Program-made: the position numbers and the translations under genes
The notes under the pieces: generated by a model
Seen by the model: the letters and a program-made list of their open reading frames with translations, nothing else
What the model was told of the DNA's origin: nothing
The model's database searches: none
Source: Bacteroidales bacterium UBA1735
GTDB lineage: Bacteria > Bacteroidota > Bacteroidia > Bacteroidales > Paludibacteraceae
Assembly (NCBI GenBank): GCA_002315745.1
Contig: DCID01000039.1
Coordinates: 2,627 to 32,958 of the forward strand
DNA length: 30,332 nucleotides
Direction of reading: 5' to 3'
Shown: positions 23,191 to 30,332 of the stretch, piece by piece
How positions within the stretch are numbered: the stretch's first letter is position 1
How the letters are laid out: each line of letters opens with the position of its first letter

Positions 23191-24236
23191 CTTAAAGTAG
23201 GATCAACAGCTAACTTAACGACCTGGGTAATTGAATCCAAAGTCGTTGGAAGAGTTGTAAAATGGTTATTATCAGAGTTAATGAGTGGCATATATTGGAT
23301 GCCATTGTTATTCGCCCAATAGATGCGGTTATTGACATTATCCACATGGATAGCGGTGGCACCTTCGGGGTCAATCACCACTAAGTTATTGGCATCCGGA
23401 AGGTTGGCGATACAGAAACCAAGATTGGCTGTTCTCGCATATATCTTGCGAGAAGTGATCATGAAACCTTCTAAGTTAGGAAGGTATTGGCGCAGTTGGG
23501 ATAGGTAGTAATCGTGTCCATTATAGTTCTGGAACGTATCTTGTTTATTGGCCAATATCTGCAGCCCTTCCTCATAATCAACGCGTTGACGCATGTCGGT
23601 TCGACTGCCATAGATACGTCTGCGCCAGCAGGAGTCGTTGGCTGTTTGGAACAGCACGGCACTCGCAGGTACATCGTTGACTGTATAGTCGTGAAGAACG
23701 ATCGTGGTGTCGCCATTAAGCACAACACATAGTTGAATGGTATAGGTACCTTGTTGGTGAAAATAAAGTTTCCAAGTTTCCTCCGTCTGGTAGTCACTCA
23801 ATGGGGTATAATTGCCACCGGAAGTAATACTCCATTGGTAGGAGATAGGATAATCAAATGGGTTATACACCAAGGCTTGGAAGGTTACATCCTCGTAAAT
23901 ATTAAGACCTAAGGAGTCTGCATATTCCGTCGTGCATGCGAAGTTAGGGATGGTGTCATAGATAGTGATCTCTTTGGTGGCAGACTTGTTGTTATCTACC
24001 TTCAGGGTGACCATATAGCGTCCCGGTTGGCGATAGATAGTAGATGGGTTCTTGAACATAGATGTAGCTCCGTCTCCAAACGACCATGCCCAATCGGCAC
24101 CACCCGTAGAGAGATTGGTAAAAGTCACTGTCTCGCCCGCTCTGGGTTGGGTGGGAGAGAACGAAAAATCAACCGTTATACTAGAGCACCCCATCAGGAT
24201 GCACCCAAGTGTCAATATCATCCAATGTTTTGTCAT
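23187..24236 (-). CDS. PKD-domain lipoprotein
   Basis: A 349-aa predicted lipoprotein (signal ending ILMGC, Cys17). The ATG at 24236 fits the signal peptide better than the one at 24251. Domains in order: a PKD domain (residues ~20-95, with the hallmark WSFGDG), a second, more diverged PKD-like domain (~105-185), and a C-terminal part with a YWTD/NHL-like propeller blade (AIHVDNVNNRIYWANNNGIQYMPL). This is too short for a full propeller. PKD domains usually mediate binding at the cell surface. The ligand is unknown. The gene starts 56 bp inside the end of miaA in another frame and ends in a 4-bp overlap with pepD. Confidence 0.82.
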   Translation of the reverse strand: MTKHWMILTLGCILMGCSSITVDFSFSPTQPRAGETVTFTNLSTGGADWAWSFGDGATSMFKNPSTIYRQPGRYMVTLKVDNNKSATKEITIYDTIPNFACTTEYADSLGLNIYEDVTFQALVYNPFDYPISYQWSITSGGNYTPLSDYQTEETWKLYFHQQGTYTIQLCVVLNGDTTIVLHDYTVNDVPASAVLFQTANDSCWRRRIYGSRTDMRQRVDYEEGLQILANKQDTFQNYNGHDYYLSQLRQYLPNLEGFMITSRKIYARTANLGFCIANLPDANNLVVIDPEGATAIHVDNVNNRIYWANNNGIQYMPLINSDNNHFTTLPTTLDSITQVVKLAVDPTLR

Positions 24237-25113
24237 AATCGTGTGTGGCATTTAGCCAAACTATGTTATTATCGGCTTTAAACCAAGTGAGTTGTCGCTT
24301 AGCATAATGCCGTGAGTTTTGCTTAATCAATCGTATAGCTTCGTCCTTCGTGATCTTCCCATCGAAGTAATCGAATAGTTCTCTATATCCTACTGTTTGC
24401 AAACTATTGCATGCACGAAGAGGATAGACTTGCCTTGCTTCTTCCTCCAATCCGGCTGCCATCATTTGCTCCACGCGCTCATTGATACGTTCATACAGTT
24501 CTTCGCGCGGCCGTTCTAGTCCTATGGGCACGATACGGAAGTTTCTCTTATTCTGTTTGGCTTGGCGGAATGAAGAGTAGGGTTGGTTCGTTGCCAAAGA
24601 TATCTCTACACAATGCATCAGGCGTTGCGGATTGCGCTGATCTACTATCTGCCAATAGGCGGGATCTAAGCGTTGCACTTCCTGCTGTAACCACTCCAAT
24701 CCGTTCTCTTTATATAGTGTCCTCACCTGTTCTCGTACCGCAGTGGGCACAGTAGGTATATCATCCAATCCATGGCATACAGCGTCGATGTATAGCATGC
24801 TACCTCCTGTAAGAACGAGTATGTCGTGCTGCTGCCATAACGCATCTAATAGTTGCAAGCAGTCGCGTTCATATTGTCCTGCATTGTAGTCCTCTCTTAC
24901 CGACTTGGTGCCCACAAAATAGTGGCGCACTTGTGCCTGTTCCTCCGCAGTAGGTGCTGCTGTGCCAATGGGTATCTCGCGGTATATCTGTCGCGAATCG
25001 GCACTGATGATTGGACAAGCGTAGTGCTCTGCCAAGCGTAGGCTAAGAGCCGTCTTACCGACCCCTGTAGCACCTACTAATACGATCAATATCCTTTCAC
25101 CTGTAACCTGCAA
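24181..25113 (-). CDS. miaA: tRNA dimethylallyltransferase MiaA
   Basis: MiaA transfers dimethylallyl to N6 of A37 in tRNAs reading UNN codons. The 310-aa product has the P-loop GATGVGKTAL (14-23), SADSRQIYREIPIGTA with the conserved Asp and substrate contacts, LTGGSMLYIDAV, DQRNPQRLMHCVEI, and the tRNA-recognition segment TVGYRELFDYFDG, with HYAKRQLTWF. No ATG is available: an in-frame stop (the TAG of the upstream gene) lies 15 bp ahead, leaving TTG at 25113, inside a 7-bp repeat, or TTG at 25089, which is very close to the P-loop. The 3' end overlaps the PKD gene by 56 bp. Confidence 0.95.
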   Translation of the reverse strand: MQVTGERILIVLVGATGVGKTALSLRLAEHYACPIISADSRQIYREIPIGTAAPTAEEQAQVRHYFVGTKSVREDYNAGQYERDCLQLLDALWQQHDILVLTGGSMLYIDAVCHGLDDIPTVPTAVREQVRTLYKENGLEWLQQEVQRLDPAYWQIVDQRNPQRLMHCVEISLATNQPYSSFRQAKQNKRNFRIVPIGLERPREELYERINERVEQMMAAGLEEEARQVYPLRACNSLQTVGYRELFDYFDGKITKDEAIRLIKQNSRHYAKRQLTWFKADNNIVWLNATHDYDKTLDDIDTWVHPDGVL

Positions 25114-25129
25114 CCTATAACCTGTAACC
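25102..25129. repeat. Four 7-bp repeats at the miaA start
   Basis: TGTAACC, TGCAACC, TATAACC, TGTAACC on the + strand. The repeat spans the whole gap from the stop of the pRiA4b-like gene (TAG, 25131-25129) into the first codons of miaA, and supplies the TTG start (25113-25111). The same unit occurs inside the GT2 gene at 14190-14217. Confidence 0.9.
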
Positions 25130-25683
25130 TAGAACATAGAGCCATCCTCAAAACTGAGGTCTTGGAATCCCTCCATGTCAATATCCCCTTCATCATATTG
25201 GCTATCGCCATAGAAATCTTCGTCAGATTCCCAATCTGCTTTGCCATTCTTTCCCACTATACCAGCGGCTGGATCGTCTTTGCGCAACTGCTCAGGTGCT
25301 TTACCTACACTCTCTACACATTGCACACCATCCATCATGCCCGGTTCAATCTGTTTCAATGAACCAAAGAAATAGCGCTCGAACATAGGATCAAAGATGT
25401 AAATCAACCGCTGTCCCTGTTCCTCCAATAAATCGCTAAGCCGGGTGTCCTCCATGACCATGTTGTCGTACTCGAAATTAGCAGCCATGGGCATGAGAGT
25501 TACTTCTTGCTCTTTCTCCCATTGGTCATTGCACATAAAGAACGAAGTCATCTGATCATCTGGATACTGAACAGCATCTAAGATGGCTTTATGTAAGTCC
25601 AAGAAAGTGGCTTCACTATCAGCCTTGAACACGCGCTTAAACTTATCGCCTTCTTCGCAGGAAAACGCAATTTTGTAAATCAT
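25129..25683 (-). CDS. Plasmid pRiA4b ORF-3-like protein
   Basis: A 184-aa protein of the pRiA4b ORF-3 / IS1096 ORF3-like family. The N-terminal half shows the pattern IAFSCEEGDKFKRVFKADSEATFLDLHKAILDAVQY, MTSFFMCNDQWEKEQEVTL and a late QRLIYIFDPMFERYFFGSLK. The last 50 residues are a highly acidic, probably disordered tail (DWESDEDFYGDSQYDEGD...). Despite the name, chromosomal copies are common in Bacteroidota and there is no transposase or inverted repeat here. The function is unknown. It is the first gene of the minus-strand run with miaA, and miaA starts 15 bp after its stop. Confidence 0.85.
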   Translation of the reverse strand: MIYKIAFSCEEGDKFKRVFKADSEATFLDLHKAILDAVQYPDDQMTSFFMCNDQWEKEQEVTLMPMAANFEYDNMVMEDTRLSDLLEEQGQRLIYIFDPMFERYFFGSLKQIEPGMMDGVQCVESVGKAPEQLRKDDPAAGIVGKNGKADWESDEDFYGDSQYDEGDIDMEGFQDLSFEDGSMF

Positions 25684-25710
25684 ATTACCTATATATTAAA
25701 AAAACAGCGG

Positions 25711-25742
25711 CAAAGATACAACTTTTTTTTGTAATATGCAAA
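25711..25742 (-). promoter_or_regulatory. Bacteroidota promoter for the miaA-aroA run
   Basis: Read on the minus strand: TTTG (25742-25739), 20 bp, TATCTTTG (25718-25711), 28 bp before the ATG of the pRiA4b-like gene. Its -33 box lies inside the spacer of the opposite promoter, so the two overlap. Confidence 0.8.
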
Positions 25743-25758
25743 TTTTTTTGTACTTTTG
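25728..25758 (+). promoter_or_regulatory. Bacteroidota promoter for the nucleosidase-like gene
   Basis: TTTG (25728-25731), 19 bp, TACTTTTG (25751-25758), 22 bp before the ATG at 25780. It overlaps the divergent promoter at 25711-25742. Confidence 0.82.
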
Positions 25759-25779
25759 CACAAATTTTAATTAACAAGC

Positions 25780-26262
25780 ATGGAACATTATATTTTGATC
25801 GCCGAGGAAGGCGAACGCGAATTAGTAGAGAAGTACTTGCCAGGATGGAATTGGCCTATCGTTGTGACTGGTGTGGGAGCCATCAATATCATCCGTAGTT
25901 TGAAGGATCTGCCTCGGGATGCAGAGGTGATCAATTTGGGTTATGCCGGCAGTTCTAATTTTGAGATCGGAACGATTGTCGAAGTCACCGAATCTCGTCT
26001 CAATCATCCCAATGTCACTTACCCCGAACCTACTCTTGCTATCGACCCTATCGATAATGGTTTATGGCCTATCGCGCAAGTGAAGGCGGTATGCTATACC
26101 AACTGTGATTTTGTGCTACAATCGGATTATAAGGATTGTGTCTTTGATATGGAACTGGCGTTTATTGCTGCCCAAGGATTTAGCCAAGTACACAGCATCA
26201 AGATTGTCAGCGACAACCTCAGTCTCCATGCTTATCATGAACTCACGCATGGGGTGGAGTAA
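25780..26262 (+). CDS. Short nucleosidase-like protein of the phosphorylase superfamily
   Basis: A 160-aa protein with the PNP/MTAN fold pattern but shorter than the usual ~230 aa. Elements in order: VVTGVGAINIIRSL (compare the VTGIGK-type segment), VINLGYAGSSNFEIGTIVEV (compare GSAG...GDVV), FDMELAFIA with Glu125 in the place of the ribose-binding Glu, and KIVSDNLS with Asp145 in the place of the catalytic Asp. MTAN-type enzymes cleave methylthioadenosine or S-adenosylhomocysteine, and relatives cleave futalosine. Substrate and activity are not certain because the base-binding loops are shortened. It is monocistronic with its own promoter. Its TAA abuts the dnaE TGA with no gap. Confidence 0.8.
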   Translation: MEHYILIAEEGERELVEKYLPGWNWPIVVTGVGAINIIRSLKDLPRDAEVINLGYAGSSNFEIGTIVEVTESRLNHPNVTYPEPTLAIDPIDNGLWPIAQVKAVCYTNCDFVLQSDYKDCVFDMELAFIAAQGFSQVHSIKIVSDNLSLHAYHELTHGVE

Positions 26263-29200
26263 TCACCCTACATGGTGCGTGAGAGTTTGATTCAGTTCCT
26301 GCATACGAAGCCAGTGGTAGAATTCCTTATCGATGGCTACCGGATGGCTACTAGAAGTGAAGGTGATATTACGATGCTGTTCCTCATCCGTAATCTGAAT
26401 CTTCAGTTTGACATTACCCGGATGGGCTTGGATAACATTCAATAATTCGTCATTGAGTTCTTGTGACACTTGCTCAATAGGTATATTCAAAGTGAGTGTC
26501 TCCACCTGTTTATGTTGCACCTCATTGAGGGGTTCCACTTGAGTGATAACCAACTCGTACTCCGCTTCCTCTATCGGACGCTCCTTGAACCATTGCTTGC
26601 CCGCACCACTCTGCTGCATAGTCGCAGTCAGATAGACGTAGGTATTGGGTTTGAGCATGTGTGCCATGCGGTTATAGTTCTCTCCAAAGAGGGCAAACTT
26701 ATAACTTCCTGAATAGTCTTCTAATATATAGTTACCATACAGATTACCTGTGCGGCTTGTTTTTTCTTCTGCTAAGGTAATGATACCGCCCACATGAATA
26801 GGTTGATTCTGGTGGCGTTCAATGATGGTTTTGAGCTGATCATGTACGTTCACCTGCTCGTTATCGTTATGGTTGTCGTTATCGTTTTCGTTTTGGTTTT
26901 CGTTAAGGTTGTCGTTTTCCATCACTCCCTCCCAATCTTTGAGACATAGGCGGCGTTTAGTGGATTTCGTACCATCGCGTCGGCTGATCTCCACTTCCTT
27001 ACGATGTTCGTCCAACCAGGTTAGATCTTTGGTAGTCATGTTACACAGGTCGCGGATCTCAAACTCATACTCATCTAATGGGTGTGCCGAGAGATAGATA
27101 CCTATCAGATCTTTCTCTATATTAAGCCGCTCGATGGTGGACATACGAGGAACAGAGGGTAGTTCAGGTTTCTGAATATCAATGGCGAAACCTTCGCCTA
27201 AATCGCCAAAGAGGGTGTTCTGCTGTTGCGCACGATCTTGTTGGAATGTGTTACCATAGCGCATCAGCATCTCAAGGACGGTCTCTCCTTTGTCGGTCAT
27301 GGCCATCAGTTGTTCGCGGTAGATACCCTCAAAGCAGTCGAAGGCCCCTGCTAACGCCAAAGACTCCACCGTCTTGCGGTTGCAGGACTGTAAGTTAACG
27401 CGCTCTAAGAAATCGTATAAGTCCTTATATTTACCATTCTTCGTTCTCTCTTCAATAATCGCCTCCACAGCCCCTTCTCCTACACCTTTGATTCCACCCA
27501 AACCGAAGCGGATATCGCCATGTTGGTTGACGGTGAAGTTCAACTCAGACTCGTTCACATCGGGCTCGAGCACGGATATCTTCATCGCCTTGCATTCGTC
27601 CATGAACTTAGTTACCTCCTTGATATCATCCTTCGATACGGTCAAGTTGGCTGCCATGAACTCGGCTGGGTAATGGGCTTTGAGATACGCTGTCTGATAC
27701 GCTACCCATGAGTAGCACGCCGCATGCGATTTATTGAAGGCATAGGATGCAAACGCCTCCCAGTCTGTCCATATCTTCTCGAGCACTTTCTCGTCATGTC
27801 CATTCGCTTTACCACCTGACATGAACTTACCTTTCAGTTCCTGCAGGGTAGCCATCTGCTTCTTACCCATCGCCTTACGGAGCTTATCACTCTCTCCGCG
27901 GGTGAAGTTAGCCAGCAGTCGACTCAGCAACATCACTTGCTCTTGATAGACGGTGACGCCATAGGTGTCCTTTAAGTACTTCTCCATGCAGGGTATATCA
28001 TAGACCACCGGTTCCTCGCCATGCTTACGGCGAATGAACTGTGGGATATACTGCATTGGCCCGGGTCGGTAAAGGGCATTCATCGCGATGAGGTCACCCA
28101 TCACAGTCGGCTTCAACTCCTTCATGTACTTCTGCATACCTGCCGACTCAAACTGGAAAACGGCTATCGTGCGACCTTCTTGGAACAACTGATACGTCTC
28201 TGGGTCATTGATAGAGATATGATCGATATCCACTTCTTCGCCACGGGCATGTCGGATATTAGCGATACACTCTTTGATAATAGTCAGGGTACGCAGGCCT
28301 AAGAAGTCCATCTTGATTAGTCCTACACTCTCTACCACATGGCCGTCGTATTCGGTGACGAGCACCCGTTTGCCTAAGTCTTTATCTTCGACGCTCGATA
28401 AGGGTGCAAAGAGTGTCAAGTCATCTGCACCGATGATCACACCGCAGGCGTGAATACCAACTTGTCGTACCGTACCTTCTAACTGCTGGGCGTAGTTCAA
28501 TACCGAACGCACTTCGGCATCGTCGCCATTGAGCATCATCTTGAGCTCATTGACGTACTTATAGCAGTTCTTAAGGTTGAGTTTGGGCGACTTGCCATTC
28601 TCGTCCTTGATGTTATCGGGAAAACCTCGTTCGGGGATATAACTCTTGATCTCGTTTACCTTGGCGAGTGGCATACGTTGTACGCGACCAACGTCGGCAA
28701 TAGCCGACTTGGCGGCCATGGCACCATAGGTGATGATATGAGCGACATGGGTCTCACCATATTTTTGACTCACCCAATCTAGCACTTTACCACGACCCGC
28801 GTCGTCAAAGTCGGTATCTATATCAGGCAATGAGATACGATCGGGGTTGAGGAAACGTTCAAACAGTAAGTCGTACTCCAATGGGTCAAGGTCGGTGATA
28901 TGTAAACAGTATGCCACCACACTTCCTGCGGCGGATCCACGACCTGGGCCAACAGACACACCGAGTTCCTCGCGTGCACCGCGGATAAAGTCCATCACGA
29001 TGAGGAAGTAACCGGGGAATCCCATGGTCTTCATCACGTGTAACTCAAAGTTGATACGCTCTTTCAGTACCTCGTCGTTTTCGAGTCGATCTTGACCATA
29101 GCGTTTAAGCGCACCCTCCATCGTGAGTTGGCGTAGGTAGTCGGCTTCTAGTTTGATACGATAGATCTTGTCGTAGCCCCCCAGTTTCTTAATTTTCTTT

Positions 29201-30312
29201 TTCGCTTCCTCTTCGTTCAAAACCACCTCGCCATGTTCATTGCGGGTGAACTCGTCAAATAGTTCTTGTTCGGTAAATCGTTTTCGATAATCTTCCTCGG
29301 TCGCAAATGATTCGGGAATGGGGAACTTAGGCATGATAGGTTCGGAATCGATATCGTAGATCTCTATCTTATCGACTATCTCTTGCGTGTTTTCCAACGC
29401 TTCCGGCACATCGTTAAAGATGGCAGCCATCTCCTCAGGTGTCTTGAGCCATTCTTGTTTGGTATAGTGCATCCGATCCTCATCGTCCACATAGTGGTTC
29501 GTGCTCAAGCAGATGAGTCGGTCGTGTGCTTCGGCATGCTCTTCTTCGACAAAGTGCGCATCGTTGGTAGCAATCACCTTAATATGATGTTTGCGCGCGA
29601 GCGCGAGGATGATCGGATTGACCTGCATCTGCCGTTGATAAGTCTCTTGGTCAGCCCCCGGTTTTTCCGTCTGATGACGCTGGATCTCTAAGTAATAATC
29701 TTCGCCAAAGATGGACTTGAACCACAATATGGCTTCTTCTGCCTCGGCAAAACCTCCCTCCTCCAGACTGTCACCTCGACCGATACCGTCTAATATCTTT
29801 TGACTGATTTCGCCACCCAAGCAGGCGGACGAACAGATGATTCCCTCGTGGTACTGTTCCAATAACTCTTTGTCTATACGGGAAGTGTAGTTGAATGCAT
29901 CGTCCATCCATCCTAAACTGATGATGCGGCAGAGGTTATGATAACCTTTCTTGTTCTTCGCTAGCAGGATCAAGTGCCAACCCGAACGGTCTATCACATA
30001 CTTACGTCCCTCGCCATTGATCGCTTCCTCGTTGGATTTGCTATGTCTGCCACGACGAGCACAATAGGCTTCGCAGCCGACGATCGGAATAAACGGGGTG
30101 AAGGGTGTGCCTGCTGCTTCTGCCTTCTCTTTGGCTTTGCCATTGATGGCTTTGCAGTAATCTAATAACTCCTTGATTCCATACATGTTCCCATGATCCG
30201 TCAGGGCAATGGCGGGCATGCCGGTACGGATACATTTATCCACTAATTCGGTCACTTTAGACATACCGTCTAAGACCGAGTATTGGGAGTGTACATGTAG
30301 GTGAGTGAACAT
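26263..30312 (-). CDS. dnaE: DNA polymerase III alpha subunit
   Basis: The replicative polymerase, 1349 aa and complete. Domains: PHP (HLHVHSQYSVLDG, residues 4-16), the family C polymerase palm with GPGRGSAAGS (455-464) and the catalytic Asp pair in PDIDTDFDD (496-504), the fingers and thumb, a tandem HhH region (GLGGIKGVGEGAVEAI) and an OB fold (HVGGIITLAEEKTSRTGNLYGNYILEDYSG). The dnaE1 type is indicated by the PHP-Pol-HhH-OB order without an inserted exonuclease. About 20 residues (~1131-1151) just before the OB fold form an Asn/Asp/Glu-rich low-complexity insert encoded by hexamer repeats. The ATG at 30312 directly follows 7-bp repeats that run out of the window. Confidence 0.97.
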   Translation of the reverse strand: MFTHLHVHSQYSVLDGMSKVTELVDKCIRTGMPAIALTDHGNMYGIKELLDYCKAINGKAKEKAEAAGTPFTPFIPIVGCEAYCARRGRHSKSNEEAINGEGRKYVIDRSGWHLILLAKNKKGYHNLCRIISLGWMDDAFNYTSRIDKELLEQYHEGIICSSACLGGEISQKILDGIGRGDSLEEGGFAEAEEAILWFKSIFGEDYYLEIQRHQTEKPGADQETYQRQMQVNPIILALARKHHIKVIATNDAHFVEEEHAEAHDRLICLSTNHYVDDEDRMHYTKQEWLKTPEEMAAIFNDVPEALENTQEIVDKIEIYDIDSEPIMPKFPIPESFATEEDYRKRFTEQELFDEFTRNEHGEVVLNEEEAKKKIKKLGGYDKIYRIKLEADYLRQLTMEGALKRYGQDRLENDEVLKERINFELHVMKTMGFPGYFLIVMDFIRGAREELGVSVGPGRGSAAGSVVAYCLHITDLDPLEYDLLFERFLNPDRISLPDIDTDFDDAGRGKVLDWVSQKYGETHVAHIITYGAMAAKSAIADVGRVQRMPLAKVNEIKSYIPERGFPDNIKDENGKSPKLNLKNCYKYVNELKMMLNGDDAEVRSVLNYAQQLEGTVRQVGIHACGVIIGADDLTLFAPLSSVEDKDLGKRVLVTEYDGHVVESVGLIKMDFLGLRTLTIIKECIANIRHARGEEVDIDHISINDPETYQLFQEGRTIAVFQFESAGMQKYMKELKPTVMGDLIAMNALYRPGPMQYIPQFIRRKHGEEPVVYDIPCMEKYLKDTYGVTVYQEQVMLLSRLLANFTRGESDKLRKAMGKKQMATLQELKGKFMSGGKANGHDEKVLEKIWTDWEAFASYAFNKSHAACYSWVAYQTAYLKAHYPAEFMAANLTVSKDDIKEVTKFMDECKAMKISVLEPDVNESELNFTVNQHGDIRFGLGGIKGVGEGAVEAIIEERTKNGKYKDLYDFLERVNLQSCNRKTVESLALAGAFDCFEGIYREQLMAMTDKGETVLEMLMRYGNTFQQDRAQQQNTLFGDLGEGFAIDIQKPELPSVPRMSTIERLNIEKDLIGIYLSAHPLDEYEFEIRDLCNMTTKDLTWLDEHRKEVEISRRDGTKSTKRRLCLKDWEGVMENDNLNENQNENDNDNHNDNEQVNVHDQLKTIIERHQNQPIHVGGIITLAEEKTSRTGNLYGNYILEDYSGSYKFALFGENYNRMAHMLKPNTYVYLTATMQQSGAGKQWFKERPIEEAEYELVITQVEPLNEVQHKQVETLTLNIPIEQVSQELNDELLNVIQAHPGNVKLKIQITDEEQHRNITFTSSSHPVAIDKEFYHWLRMQELNQTLTHHVG
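26859..26918. repeat. Ten 6-bp repeats within dnaE
   Basis: Ten contiguous hexamers of the form (C/G)GTTNN on the + strand, such as CGTTAT, CGTTTT, GGTTGT. They encode alternating Asn and Asp/Glu/Gln/His/Leu in DnaE. Period 6 keeps the frame. The TTCGTY hexamers in the M49 gene (11585-11608) are of the same type. Confidence 0.85.
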
Positions 30313-30332
30313 ATTTACGATTTACGATTTAC
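30313..30332 (-). repeat. 7-bp repeat abutting the dnaE start
   Basis: On the minus strand GTAAATC, GTAAATC, then GTAAAT directly joined to the dnaE ATG. It is cut by the window end, so the true copy number and the dnaE promoter are not visible. Confidence 0.8.

Noticed and set aside
25129..25683. Mobile element, because of the pRiA4b/IS1096 family name
   Set aside because: No transposase, terminal repeats or target duplication. The gene is embedded in a housekeeping operon.

Overview
The window looks like chromosomal DNA of a Bacteroidales-type member of the Bacteroidota. The evidence is the promoter style (-33 TTTG, 19-20 bp, -7 TAnnTTTG, visible at five places), the absence of Shine-Dalgarno motifs, and lineage-typical proteins: a GldB-like lipoprotein, LptE family, DUF3467, a PCMD-type protein, Bacteroidota SecG, an M49 dipeptidyl peptidase lipoprotein and a CotH-family exported protein. 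I cannot name a species. No rRNA, tRNA, CRISPR array, prophage or insertion sequence was seen.

Layout. 1-546 has no gene: it holds 9-bp CTAG repeats, five tandem 36-bp hairpin units, a 19-bp inverted repeat and a perfect 16-bp parS-type palindrome. 547-6638 (+) is a tightly packed run uvrC, tsaE, ABC ATPase, gldB-like, sufS, endonuclease/exonuclease/phosphatase-fold protein, with three consecutive 4-bp stop/start overlaps. 6797-9847 (+) holds a CotH-family exported protein and a type II NADH dehydrogenase, closed by a bidirectional terminator. 9893-16034 (-), in reading order, is an SGNH-fold protein lacking its catalytic triad, a PCMD-type protein, a membrane GT2 glycosyltransferase, DUF3467, a nucleoside phosphorylase and an M49 peptidase. 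16204-19997 (+) is rsmA, corA, a sigma-54 activator, lptE and secG. 19998-25683 (-), in reading order, is a pRiA4b ORF-3-like protein, miaA, a PKD lipoprotein, pepD, aroA and a short glycosyltransferase. 25780-26262 (+) is a short nucleosidase-like protein, and 26263-30312 (-) is dnaE. Most genes are housekeeping: repair, tRNA modification (TsaE, MiaA), rRNA methylation, Fe-S assembly, aromatic synthesis, envelope biogenesis and replication.

The unusual signal is not a gene cassette but the density of short tandem repeats at gene edges. Heptanucleotide repeats sit on the start codons of uvrC, miaA and dnaE. The heptamer at miaA recurs inside the GT2 coding sequence, where a one-copy change would shift the frame. 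Nine-bp CTAG repeats fill other gaps, and hexamer repeats encode Asn/Glu/Asp-rich inserts in DnaE and the M49 peptidase. Genes are compressed: tandem overlaps reach 56 bp, and two convergent pairs abut with zero spacing at the same 11-mer. Other points of note are the parS-like site next to the hairpin array, the triad-less SGNH protein, and an AroA and a glycosyltransferase that both look internally or N-terminally shortened.
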